A DNA stretch of 64,000 nucleotides, from positions 1 through 64,000 of the forward strand of contig NZ_JBDUUH010000013.1 in the NCBI RefSeq assembly GCF_039939195.1. The letters run 5' to 3'. How positions within the stretch are numbered: the first letter of the stretch is position 1; each line of letters opens with the position of its first letter. Source of the stretch: Foliimonas ilicis. Lineage in GTDB: Bacteria > Pseudomonadota > Alphaproteobacteria > Rhizobiales > Rhizobiaceae. A model generated the notes under the pieces. It was not told the origin of the DNA. It did not search any database and was given only the letters and a program-made list of their open reading frames with translations. Shown here piece by piece: positions 8,846 to 16,889 of the stretch. The position numbers were made by a program, and so were the translations under genes.

Positions 8846-9514
8846 TTACTTCGTCGGATACGAGAAGTAAAATCTCGTGATCATCTTAAACAACGCCGCA
8901 AAACCATATGACATAATGAAATATAGAAACGTGATTACGATATATATTTCGAAACTTCTGAAGGTAAGCGTATCGATCGATTGAGCAACGGAAGTAAGCT
9001 CTTCGGCAGAGATGGATGACGCGATACTTGTCGTCAGCAGAGCTAGAATGAACTGACCGGACAATGCTGGAAAGATGATCCGCAGTGCGGGCTTGAGCAC
9101 GATGAACCGGAATATTTTTGGCCCAGACATTCCTAGCGCTTTGCCCGCCTCAATTTGCCCTTTTGGGATAGCGTCTACGCCGGACCTGATGATTTCTGAC
9201 GCGAACGCCCCACAGTTCAGGGTCAACGCCAGAACTGCTGCTGGCCAGGCGGCAAGACTCAGTCCGAGTGCCGGCAGCCCGAAGAATATGAACAACACCT
9301 GGAGCAGAAACGGTGTGTTTCGGATCAGTTCCACATATGAACTTGCAATCCATCTGAGCGGACCGATCGAGGAGTCGCGAAGGACTGCGGTGCCGAGACC
9401 CACAAGAAAGCCGAGGGAAACCGATAAGGCTGCGAGCCACAGAGTCATCAGGCAGCCAGCCAGCAACTCGCGCCAGTAGGGCACCAATACAAGGAAATCG
9501 AACTGGTAGGTCAT
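8846..9514 (-). CDS. ABC transporter permease (PAAT type)
   Basis: A 222-residue permease beginning MTYQFDFLVLVPYWRELLAG with the EAA-loop segment GQIEAGKALGMSGPKIFRFI. PAAT permeases normally occur as heterodimers of this size. The ATG at 9512-9514 overlaps the stop codon of the upstream AroE-like gene (ATGA). There is no good independent Shine-Dalgarno, so its translation is probably coupled to that enzyme. This overlap ties the transporter firmly to the metabolic gene. Confidence 0.9.
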   Translation of the reverse strand: MTYQFDFLVLVPYWRELLAGCLMTLWLAALSVSLGFLVGLGTAVLRDSSIGPLRWIASSYVELIRNTPFLLQVLFIFFGLPALGLSLAAWPAAVLALTLNCGAFASEIIRSGVDAIPKGQIEAGKALGMSGPKIFRFIVLKPALRIIFPALSGQFILALLTTSIASSISAEELTSVAQSIDTLTFRSFEIYIVITFLYFIMSYGFAALFKMITRFYFSYPTK

Positions 9515-10377
9515 GGCGCGAGCGCTTTTTTGACGCCGCCGTTTGCAGAGCGAATTCTGAAAAACTTCGTGTAGAGATCGATCTGGGCGTTGAGCATCGG
9601 TGCCCCGTGATGAATTGCGAGCCCAAACGCCGATGCTGTTTTAAGCAGCTCAGTTACAGCAGGCTTCATAATTACGTCTGCTACCAAACACTCGCGCCCG
9701 AGGTGTTTGGGATCGAAGGGCAACGGGTCTGACGCGGAAAGTCCGAGCGGGGTCGCGTTGATCGCCAATTGCACACCATTCGGGATATTTCCTGGAGCAG
9801 CAGATGCTACGGCACAGGTGCTCCCTGCCAGGCGCTGCGCTAAACTGTCCGAGCGGCCAGGATCGATGTCAGTTATTGTTATGGACGCGACGGGCTGACG
9901 GCTAAGAGCTGCAGCTATGGACGCGCCCGCGCCACCCGCGCCTACAATCATCACATGCTTGCCGCTAAGCTCGAAACCGCTTGTGGCAAGGCCTTGCACA
10001 AATCCTTCGCCATCAAAATTTTCAGCAAACCATGTCCCGTCAGATTCGCGACGGAAAGCATTCGCGCATCCCGCAAGCGTTGCTACTTCAGACAATGTGT
10101 CGGCGTACTCGCAAGCAGCAAACTTATGGGGAATTGTAACGAGTATCCCGTGCAGGTTTTTCCACGATTTCAACGCGTGCATGGTCTGGCCCAAATCCTG
10201 GGCCGTGACGTTGACGGGAAACATGACGGCGTCGAATCGGTTGCTCATGAAGACTTGGTTCATCAGCTCCGGCGCACGAACTTGAACGACCGGATCCCCA
10301 ACGACCGCAAATATCTTCGTCACCCCCGTGATAGACATATCTGTGGTGTGATCGCGCGAAAACGCTTGTCGTAGCAT
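9511..10377 (-). CDS. Shikimate-dehydrogenase-like oxidoreductase (AroE family, atypical active site)
   Basis: A 288-residue AroE-family protein with N-terminal substrate domain and C-terminal Rossmann fold (MIVGAGGAGASIAAAL, then TDIDPGRSDSL). The catalytic lysine is retained in LVTIPHK and the Asp in ENFDGEGF. The two substrate-binding serines of true AroE (the SxS in a sequence like HSLSP) are replaced by VQVRAPELMN, so the carboxylate pocket differs. It probably reduces or oxidises a different hydroaromatic or polyol acid. ATG 10377 is chosen over longer options because GGGAGGGG lies just before it and the longer versions would read through the operator region. It is first in the operon and divergent from the IclR gene. 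Confidence 0.85.
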   Translation of the reverse strand: MLRQAFSRDHTTDMSITGVTKIFAVVGDPVVQVRAPELMNQVFMSNRFDAVMFPVNVTAQDLGQTMHALKSWKNLHGILVTIPHKFAACEYADTLSEVATLAGCANAFRRESDGTWFAENFDGEGFVQGLATSGFELSGKHVMIVGAGGAGASIAAALSRQPVASITITDIDPGRSDSLAQRLAGSTCAVASAAPGNIPNGVQLAINATPLGLSASDPLPFDPKHLGRECLVADVIMKPAVTELLKTASAFGLAIHHGAPMLNAQIDLYTKFFRIRSANGGVKKALAP

Positions 10378-10511
10378 GACCCCTCCCTGAGCCGAACTGT
10401 CCATCAAAAATGGAACATGTTCCAAATATGTAATCGTTCCCTTTCTGTCAACGCTTGAATTTTTGTTCCAATTGATACAATGTTCCATTTTTTAGGGGAG
10501 GCGGAATCGTC
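10378..10511. promoter_or_regulatory. Divergent promoter/operator region for IclR-type regulator
   Basis: The 134 bases between the AroE-like gene and the IclR gene hold a perfect 14-base palindrome TGGAACATGTTCCA (10411-10424). They also hold two direct half-sites TGTTCCA at 10464-10470 and 10481-10487, 17 bases apart. TGGAAC/GTTCCA elements are of the kind bound by IclR-family dimers of dimers. The palindrome is closer to the catabolic operon, and the direct repeats lie just before the IclR Shine-Dalgarno (AGGGGAGG, 10494-10501), suggesting autoregulation. Confidence 0.75.
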
Positions 10512-11354
10512 ATGTCCAGTCGTGATCGCGCGTTGTCGATTATCGAATTGTTGGCCAGAAATGCGGACGGCTTACATCTGTCCGACATTGCGGAGCGGTT
10601 GGACCTGCCTCGCAGTGGCACACACAGGCTGCTTAATGACCTTCGTGAAAACGGCTATGTAAGGCAGGAGCACGAACGCGGTATCTATACGCTTACCGTG
10701 AAACTTGCGTCGCTTAGCTTGGTTCACCAAGTCGGCACCGGAATGGTAGATTTGGTGTTGCCCATATTAGACAGCCTTGCTGAGCAAACGGGTGAACTCG
10801 CGATGCTGTCCGTAATTGAAGGTGAGCGCCTGATGCGCGTTGCCAAGGCTCGAGGCGCGCGCAGGGGGCTCCTTTATAACCCGGAGGAAGAGCCGGAAGT
10901 TTATTTGGCTGCGACCTCGAATGGTTACGCGTATTTGGGATGTCTTGATGACGAACAAGCGATCCAGCTGATTGCCAGGCAAGGGCCGCTCCGCGAAAGT
11001 TATGGCCCCAATGCGCCGCGAACGATCAAAGATGTGATGACCTACGTGCATGAGGCCCGACGGTTGGGTTATTCCATTATCCACGACGTTTTCGAAGCTG
11101 GGACCTCGGCCATCGCTGCGCCGATCCGCTTACCGAAATCAGAAGATGTCGTAGGAACTATCAGCGTCGCCGGTCCATCTGTGCGAATGACCCGCGACAG
11201 GCTTGAGCTGATGGCTCCATTGCTCGTTTCCACTGCCGATGACATTGGCCATGCCGCTACCCGTTCGGGAATGTTCGAAGGGAATAAATACTCGACGGTT
11301 GGCGGGTCGGCCCCGCTCCCCGCTTCTGCCCGTTGGGCATCGATGATCGGATAA
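10512..11354 (+). CDS. IclR-family transcriptional regulator
   Basis: A 280-residue regulator. An N-terminal winged helix-turn-helix (ALSIIELLARNADGLHLSDI, then RLDLPRSGTHRLLNDL) is followed by the GAF-like IclR effector domain, with typical VGTISVAGPSVRM near the C-terminus. IclR proteins control catabolic operons for aromatic, hydroaromatic and organic acids, acting as repressors or activators on small-molecule binding. Its divergent orientation, 134 bases from the nine-gene operon, makes it the local regulator. The start at 10512 is preceded by AGGGGAGG at slightly long spacing. Confidence 0.92.
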   Translation: MSSRDRALSIIELLARNADGLHLSDIAERLDLPRSGTHRLLNDLRENGYVRQEHERGIYTLTVKLASLSLVHQVGTGMVDLVLPILDSLAEQTGELAMLSVIEGERLMRVAKARGARRGLLYNPEEEPEVYLAATSNGYAYLGCLDDEQAIQLIARQGPLRESYGPNAPRTIKDVMTYVHEARRLGYSIIHDVFEAGTSAIAAPIRLPKSEDVVGTISVAGPSVRMTRDRLELMAPLLVSTADDIGHAATRSGMFEGNKYSTVGGSAPLPASARWASMIG

Positions 11355-11405
11355 CCTATTGTTAGCTCACACCTCAATATCACGCATAGACACGGCTAGA
11401 ATTCG

Positions 11406-11626
11406 ATGAAGACCTCTATTCCAGCGGTGTCTATCAGTGGCAATTTGCGGGAGAAGCTCGCGGCTATTGCTGCCGCAGGATTCGATGGCGTCGAGATATT
11501 CGAGAATGATTTTCTCGCTTTCGATGAAACACCGGCAGACGTCGGCAGGATGGTGCGCGATCATGGACTGACTATAACTCTGTTTCAGCCGTTCCGCGAC
11601 TTTGAGGGAATGCCTGAGCCGCACCG
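11406..11626 (+). pseudogene. quiC: 3-dehydroshikimate dehydratase (QuiC type), 5' fragment
   Basis: The first about 74 codons encode MKTSIPAVSISGNLREKLAA, AAGFDGVEIFENDFL and ITLFQPFRDFEGM. This is the N-terminal TIM-barrel portion of the bifunctional sugar-phosphate-isomerase/dioxygenase-type 3-dehydroshikimate dehydratases (about 630 residues), which convert 3-dehydroshikimate to protocatechuate. Similarity stops at about 11625, where the sequence joins an unrelated fragment in another frame. The gene is therefore truncated to about one ninth. It follows the IclR gene by 51 bases, so it was probably part of the same regulon and gives the best hint to the substrate of the neighbouring operon. 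Confidence 0.8.
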
Positions 11627-11980
11627 CTGGAAAAGCTCGCGAAGAATGCCGTCAAGCTATCACAAGGCAACGGCCAAGCTGAAACCGTCAACAATGATCT
11701 GGAGTTTCAGCAGGCGATCATCGATGCAACGGGTCTGCAGCGCACCATTCGATATTTTTCAGAACTTACCGGAGATGTCAGGCGATTCAACAACCTTCTA
11801 GGTGTTGTGTATACAAACCGTTCCGGGGACGCTCAAAACTACGTTATGAAGCTCTACGAGGCAATCAGGGACAAAAACCTGTCGCTGCTCAAGCGATTTG
11901 GCAGGCCAAACTCGAAAGCAGCCGAACGCTACCTGTCGATTATCGTCACGGGGCAATCTGACGGCGCTGCCAAGGCGTGA
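11618..11980 (+). pseudogene. C-terminal fragment of an unidentified protein
   Basis: An open frame without a proper start encodes about 120 residues of protein-like sequence: LEKLAKNAVKLSQGNGQ, ATGLQRTIRYFSELTGDVRR, FNNLLGVVYTNRSGDAQNY, MKLYEAIRDKNLSLLKRFG, ending at TGA 11978-11980. Composition is helical and charged, unlike a shadow frame. It begins exactly where quiC similarity ends, in a different frame, so it is the 3' part of another gene fused by a deletion or insertion. I do not recognise the family. Confidence 0.5.
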
Positions 11981-11986
11981 TGTTAA

Positions 11987-12265
11987 CTACAGGCTTTTCC
12001 AGCGAAAGCTTTGCCGTAAAGCTGCTGCAGTGTGTTGCTCGACTTTGGGTGTGACGGATTTGCGGATCGAGACTGCCGGGACCGGCTTTTCTTCAGGCTG
12101 AGCGCCAGATATCCCGCTCGACAGACCGGCGATGGCCGCATGGACATTGCCGATGAGGCGGGGCAGGTCGCTTGCAGGCACGGGATTGTTGCTGACATAG
12201 GCGGCAACGATTTCTGAGGTCAGCACAAGCAGGTCGGCGGAGACCGTCGCAGTCTTTCCGGTCAT
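11987..12265 (-). pseudogene. MucR/Ros-family zinc-finger regulator, broken
   Basis: Residues 1-70 follow MucR/Ros proteins closely: LTSEIVAAYVSNNPVPASDL, PRLIGNVHAAIAGL and the basic linker VSIRKSVTP. After KSVTP intact homologues continue into the C2H2 zinc finger (YIICLEDGKKFKSLKRHL-like). Here the sequence degenerates and ends after VEQHTAAALRQSF..., although a second frame still shows YGKAF. The DNA-binding finger is lost, so the product cannot act as a normal MucR regulator. Alphaproteobacterial integrative elements often carry such regulators. Confidence 0.75.
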
Positions 12266-12626
12266 GATCCACTCCAGGGAGGGTTTGTCGTGTCGATGTC
12301 ATTGTTGTGGCAGGCTTGTCGAAACAGGAAGAACGCAGCTTCGCAAAGACCTTGATGGTGAAGGGGCAGGCCAAACGCGAGCGTTGTGAGCCTGGATCTG
12401 CGATGCCTCATGCAGGCAGGAGCGCACCGAGCGGAGCCCAATTCCTGCTCTTGTCGGCGTGTTCCTCTTGTTCCAGCCCAGACCTTGTCGATCAACCCGC
12501 AGGGGGTCGGACTACGCAAGCGTGCCGCCGCTCATGGCTTCGCCAATGCGGTGATCGCGGTCCCGGCCGGAACCGACGGGCGCCTGTCGAGCGGGGAATG
12601 GTCCCCGCAGCTACGGGAGCCACACC
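12266..12626. other. Degraded stretch without a supported gene
   Basis: GC-rich sequence with many overlapping short frames, none matching a family I recognise. It lies between the MucR remnant and a small integrative-element gene remnant and is probably decayed former coding DNA. Confidence 0.4.
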
Positions 12627-12816
12627 ATGTCGCAAGAACTCCGCCTCGCCCAGAACCACGCCTGGACCCTCGCGCGCACCCTGATGGCGCGCCGGTTATC
12701 CTATTCAAGGTCAATGAAGGCGCATACGGAGTTCTTCTGCCGACGACCTCGATGACGACGAGGTCAATGCGCTCTACCTGTATGACCCCTACACGGGTGG
12801 CCAGCCGGTTCGTTGA
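12627..12816 (+). pseudogene. Small integrative-element-associated gene, frameshifted
   Basis: Starts MSQELRLAQNHAWTLARTL, then must change frame to read PVILFKVNEGAYGVL, and again to read ADDLDDDEVNALYLYDPYTG and stop at 12814-12816. The three segments together resemble a short (about 65-residue) hypothetical protein that commonly sits upstream of DUF3991/TOPRIM genes in Hyphomicrobiales integrative and conjugative elements. Two frameshifts inactivate it. Function unknown. Confidence 0.5.
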
Positions 12817-12993
12817 ACCGGCTTTCGTCCGGCGTGCCGCTTGCGAGCGGCAGGCGGCAAGGGAAGCTTCGCCGCGGCAGGAGCCGCGCCCTTGCCCCCT
12901 TTGCTCTTCGCGCCCTCGCTAGGATGTTCCGCGAAGTGTGCGGAAGAGATAAACTGAAAGAAAGGTCGGCTGGAAGGTGGCCGGGAGAAAAGA

Positions 12994-13893
12994 ATGGAAA
13001 AGGCAGACGTAGAAGAGCTGCGAGGGCGTGTCGGATGTGCGGCCGTACTGGAGACGGGCGGTTTCGCGATCGACTTGAAGGAAAGCACGCGCAAGGCAGT
13101 GAAATACCGCCGCGGCGATGACATCATCATCGTCATCCACGACGGCAAGGCTGGTTCGACCCGCTCTCCGACGCCAAGGGCGATGTCTATTCGCTAGTTC
13201 AGCATCTGGACGGCTGCGATTTTCTGGAAGCCTTTGTGCAGTTCGCGTCGCTGGTCGGATTCGAGCCGCGCGAGCCGGTATGGAAACGACAGTCGCGTGA
13301 GACGGAACCTGAAAAATCGATACCGGATCGTTGGGCGACCCGGCGCAAGCCGTGGCGCGGATCGGCGACTTGGAGATATCTGCGCGGCGAGCGGCACATT
13401 CCCGAACAGGTCATCCGCGCAGCCATTGCCCAGAACCTTCTGCGGGAAGGGCCGCGCGGGAGCATGTGGGCCGCTCATCAGGGTACCGACGGCGTGGTCA
13501 CCGGTTGGGAGGAACGTGGTCCTGAATGGCTTGGCTTTACCATCGGCGGAAGCAAGGTCTTGTTCCGCTTCGGGGTTCAAGGGCGCCGCTCGCATCTACG
13601 TGACCGAAGCGGCCCTCGATGCCATGAGCCTTGCTGCCATCGAGCAGATTCGGCGCGATACGCTTTATGTCAGCACCGGCGGTGGATGGTCGACCGGCAC
13701 GGAGACCGCAATTCGCGCTCTTTTCGCGCGCCCAGCGATTCGTCTTGTTGCAGCCACTGACGCCAATCTGCAGGGTGAAGTGTTCGTGACACGCCTGCGG
13801 AACCTGGCCGCCAAACAGGCGTGCGATTTCGAACGGCTGAAGCCGGCTGCCGAAGATTGGAACGCGATGCTGCAGGACGTTGCATCCGCATGA
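12994..13893 (+). pseudogene. DUF3991 and TOPRIM domain protein, two frameshifts
   Basis: Frame 1 (12994 to about 13150) encodes MEKADVEELRGRVGCAAVLE and YRRGDDIIIVIHDGK. A one-base loss then shifts to the frame reading WFDPLSDAKGDVYSLVQHLD, PDRWATRRKPWRGSATWRYL and GWEERGPEWLGFTIGGSK. A second shift near 13578 restores AARIYVTEAALDAMSLAAIE and LYVSTGGGWSTGTETAIRAL, ending LKPAAEDWNAMLQDV. This order (DUF3991 then TOPRIM, primase-like) is typical of a roughly 300-residue protein of integrative/conjugative elements and phage satellites. The gene is complete in extent but nonfunctional. Confidence 0.8.
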
Positions 13894-13909
13894 CGGTATC
13901 AGTCGGCGC

Positions 13910-14521
13910 TTATTCTGCCGCCGGTACATGATTGATGATTGCCGGTCCCACCTTTGCCGTTGTCATCTCGATTCGCAATGGTGCGCCCAGCCGCGACTGG
14001 GCTTCTTTTCGGATGGCCGCGAAATCGGCTCCCTCGGCGTCCGGGGTGTAGATCTCCAGAACGATCTCACCGGTTCGTTCGTCCGCATAGGTACCCTGAA
14101 GCCCTGGAAACTTGCTGCGGAACCAGTCGAGATTATCGGCGTGCAGCTTTTGAAGATCTACGCGCGTGTGCATCTGGCCTGAGATGAACTCTACTGTCAG
14201 CGGTTCCCCACAAATCGTCAGTCTGCGTGACTCAACAGGTTCGTTGCCAGTCAACCGCAGCACCAGCCTGCTTTCGGTGCCTTCCTGTTGATCCCAGAAG
14301 ATTCCTGCAAGCCTGGGTGCATAGGTCTCTCGCAACTCCCTGGTGAGAGCGTCACCTCCATATTGCACCCGAAGCAGCTTTGCCATTTCCGGTGAGTCCG
14401 CATCGAGCACGGGCGTAGAGCAATCCATGAGGGGATCGACCCTGTCGGACGATTCCGGCTCGACAGCCAACGCAGTTGCTGTGCTGAGGAAAACGAGGGT
14501 CACGGCGAGAATGTGCTTCAT
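13910..14521 (-). CDS. Secreted hypothetical protein, 203 aa
   Basis: Starts MKHILAVTLVFLSTATALAV, a clear signal peptide, followed by a periplasmic domain with VDPLMDCSTPVLDADSPEM and ESRRLTICGEPLTVEFISGQ. The two cysteines may form a disulfide. The reading frame extends upstream, but ATG 14521 places the signal peptide at the N-terminus. I do not recognise the family. It is intact among broken genes and points away from the TOPRIM remnant. Mobile-element-borne secreted proteins of this size sometimes accompany trypsin-like proteases, but none is present here. Confidence 0.65.
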   Translation of the reverse strand: MKHILAVTLVFLSTATALAVEPESSDRVDPLMDCSTPVLDADSPEMAKLLRVQYGGDALTRELRETYAPRLAGIFWDQQEGTESRLVLRLTGNEPVESRRLTICGEPLTVEFISGQMHTRVDLQKLHADNLDWFRSKFPGLQGTYADERTGEIVLEIYTPDAEGADFAAIRKEAQSRLGAPLRIEMTTAKVGPAIINHVPAAE

Positions 14522-14770
14522 CCAGGCATGACATCCGACGCGTGCGGCCAAATTGGGGAGAGAAGTGAGAGAAAGAGAAGGAGGAAATGAAACCCGGCTG
14601 CCGCATGCCCGCCAGCCGCATCAAGTGTGAAGCTTCGCCCGGCTTCGCCGGCACTTGACCCGCCCCGACGGAGAGGCGGCCGTGGAGGAGGGGTCAGGAA
14701 GGGCTGAAGATGATGGTGATCCCCGAGGATGCGCCGCGCTCCAGTCCGACGAGGCTGAAGGAGCCCGCCA

Positions 14771-15524
14771 ATGAACTCCTCTTCTCCGATCCGAAAGGTC
14801 TATCAGGGTATCGCCGACCGCCGGCAGATGTTTCGCATGTTCGATCGACATGCCAAGCGCCCCAATCGTCTCAAGGATGCCGACGGCAGCCTCTATTGCG
14901 GGGAGTGGTTCGAGCTTGCCTAGACCGAGCATGACTACCTGTTCAACATCCTGCCGCCGATCTTCATGAACGGCGAGATGTTCGCCATGCGCGAATTCCT
15001 GACCGGCAGCATCACCATCGTTTTCTTCACGCTGAAGATCGACGACCGGATGCGGTTCTTCCAAGCCTATTGCGACATTGCCGACAAGAGTTCGCCCGCG
15101 CGTATGCGTGCCGCGATCGTCGAGCGGGAAAGCCGGCCCGCCCGCGCAATGATCCGAGCAGAGCGGATCGAGCATATCTGGAGCGCGACCTAGGATGAAT
15201 ATCGGGGCTACGCCGATTGGCGCTTTCCGCACGCGCAGCGCGGCAAGGCCGATGCCGCCATCAACGGTGGATTCCGCAATCCATACTACGGGCATGAAGC
15301 CGGGCGAGGGCGATCGCCCGCTCGTCGTCTGCTCCGAGGAGTGCCATCCGGTCGGCAATCCCGACTGTTTTCACTACAAGCATCGCCATTTCGGGGGCGA
15401 TGACGGCATCGAATTCATTGATGCCGAGCTATTGATCCCGATGTTCGATCGGAACCTGCGCTGCACGCATCTCAATGTGCAGCTCCCCGAGCGCCAAGTC
15501 TCGCTCTCCCTGACCGTACGCTAA
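14771..15524 (+). pseudogene. DUF1419-family gene, interrupted by stops and a frameshift
   Basis: Begins MNSSSPIRKVYQGIADRRQM and continues RHAKRPNRLKDADGSLYCGE and WFELA, a match to the opening of DUF1419 proteins found on rhizobial plasmids and integrative elements. An in-frame TAG follows at 14921. The frame resumes with HDYLFNILPPIFMNGEMFAM and REFLTGSITIVFFTLKIDD, then ERIEHIWSAT is followed by a second TAG. A further shift allows reading CHPVGNPDCFHYKHRHF and IEFIDAELLIPMFDRNLRC to 15524. The last block may belong to the same or a different gene. Function of the family is unknown; the gene is dead. Confidence 0.6.
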
Positions 15525-15572
15525 CCCCCTTCAAAACCGCGAGCCTTTTCACGTGGCCGACGCCGTCGCCCT

Positions 15573-15764
15573 AGGCGCGGCTTTGTGCTCTTGCCCAAGC
15601 GCCGGGTAGTCGAGCGATCCTTCGCATGGAGTACCAAATGCCGGCGCCTCGTCAAAGACTACGAACGCCTCCACACAACTCTCGAAGGGCTCTACATCGT
15701 CGCCTTCGCTTGCATCATGCTCAGACAGGCCGCCGAAATCGCCCAGGTCCATAACAGACTCTAG
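15573..15764 (+). pseudogene. IS5-family transposase, C-terminal remnant
   Basis: The frame ending at TAG 15762-15764 reads PKRRVVERSFAWSTKCRRLV, KDYERLHTTLEGLYIVAFAC, IMLRQAAE. This is the conserved C-terminal block of IS5-group transposases, with the catalytic Glu in VVERSFAW. Nothing upstream restores a transposase, so only about 60 residues remain. Confidence 0.75.
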
Positions 15765-16060
15765 AGAATACCTCCTTCGAGCCCTTCGACCTCGAAGATG
15801 AGCCGATCGCGGCCGTCACAGCCCGCGTGCCGATGAACGGGAAAACCAGCCGCGACCGGTCTAAGCACGTCAAGGCGAAGAGGCCGTCGCGCCGTTCCTC
15901 GCCGAGCGGCTGGCCGATCATGCGATAGAGCGGGGCGAGAAGTCCGAAGCGGTCAAATCCGCCTTCGAGGCGTTGCGCGGCGATCTCAGCCCCAACCAGC
16001 TCGAAAGGCTGGCGTCGGCGAGCCGGGTTTCGCACCGGGGTCTCATTAGCACGGCGCCGG
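15765..16060 (+). pseudogene. Unidentified gene remnant
   Basis: Directly after the IS5 remnant, one frame reads NTSFEPFDLEDEPIAAVTAR, then VPMNGKTSRDRSKHVKAKR. After a frame change, AERLADHAIERGEKSEAVKS and AFEALRGDLSPNQLERLASA follow. These read like real protein segments (charged helices) but are discontinuous. I do not recognise the family; the surroundings suggest another mobile-element gene. Confidence 0.35.
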
Positions 16061-16255
16061 GCTTAACGGGACGCGTGGCCCCGGCGGCCATGCGGACCGC
16101 CATGACCAGCGTCCATCCGCAGCGAAGGAATAAGAAGTCGTCCGCCATCCATCCCCCCGCGGCAGGCGGACGGATGCAGCCGCCAGGCTACGGGCGCGCG
16201 TGCGTAACTCCTCGCGCCCCGGTCGAAGACGATCCAACCAGAAAGGAAAATCATC

Positions 16256-16578
16256 ATGAAAAGCTCGCAACGCTCGCGATGGCCGTGCTCATCGGATTGG
16301 GCTGGCTTCCGGCATGACCTAGGCGCAAGGCGCTCCGACCCCTGAACGCAAGATCGAGCGGTAGGCCGCGCCGCAGGAGCAGGCCGGGAAGCGGCAATGG
16401 AAGAAGGGCGGGAGATACACCGGCCGCGGCATGCAGGTCGGTAACTATCGCCAGCACAATCTCAAGACGCCATCGCAGGGCCAGATGGGTTCAGGACGGC
16501 GACCAGTTCCTGCTCGTTGCCATCGCTTCCGGCGTGATCGCCTCGATCGTCAGCGCCAAGGTCCAGCCGAAGAGATAG
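16256..16578 (+). pseudogene. RcnB-family periplasmic protein, degraded
   Basis: A Shine-Dalgarno-like GAAAGGA precedes an ATG at 16256. After correcting one base, the frame gives KLATLAMAVLIGLGWLPA, a signal peptide, but ends in TGA. Further on one finds KRQWKKGGRYTGRGMQVGNY, then after another shift DGDQFLLVAIASGVIASIV. The pattern of a basic linker, GRY/NYR block and a final FLLVAIASGVI strand is that of RcnB/YohN-type proteins linked to nickel/cobalt efflux. Several stops and shifts make it nonfunctional. Confidence 0.65.
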
Positions 16579-16889
16579 GTCGCCGCTTGCGTGCCGGGAC
16601 GGCGATATGGGCGGCTGGCTTTTCCGGAAAGGTTCGACATGGGTCGCCTATAACTCCCTGCACGCAACAGATCGTGAGCTTTGGTGATCCGCCGCGTTCC
16701 TCCCTACTTCCGCGGTTCAGGAAACCAGTTCCCCGACCTTGGTTCTCGTTCGTCAACATTACGGGAGTCTGGCCGAATCCGTTCGCAAGCGGATCGGCCG
16801 GTCCTGCGTGCGCCTGCGAGCAACGGGACATCCGTCCTGGTTCGCCGGTGCAGTCAAAACGGCGCGCAGACGAAAGGAAATCGGGCGGG
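16579..16889. other. Upstream region of fhuF-like gene
   Basis: About 310 bases with no supported gene. The reading frame of the reductase stays open through this stretch, but the translated sequence there has no similarity to the family. It probably contains the promoter for the ferric reductase gene. Confidence 0.4.

Noticed and set aside
10378..10488. Longer start for the AroE-like gene (37 extra codons)
   Set aside because: The extension would translate the operator palindrome and lacks a ribosome-binding site, whereas GGGAGGGG lies just before 10377.
14621..15358. 245-codon minus-strand frame
   Set aside because: It overlaps the DUF1419 remnant, whose plus-strand translation matches a known family; the minus-strand frame has no domain.
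16431..16889. N-terminal extension of the FhuF-type frame
   Set aside because: The upstream codons overlap the RcnB remnant in another frame and have no similarity to the reductase family; the start at 16890 fits better.
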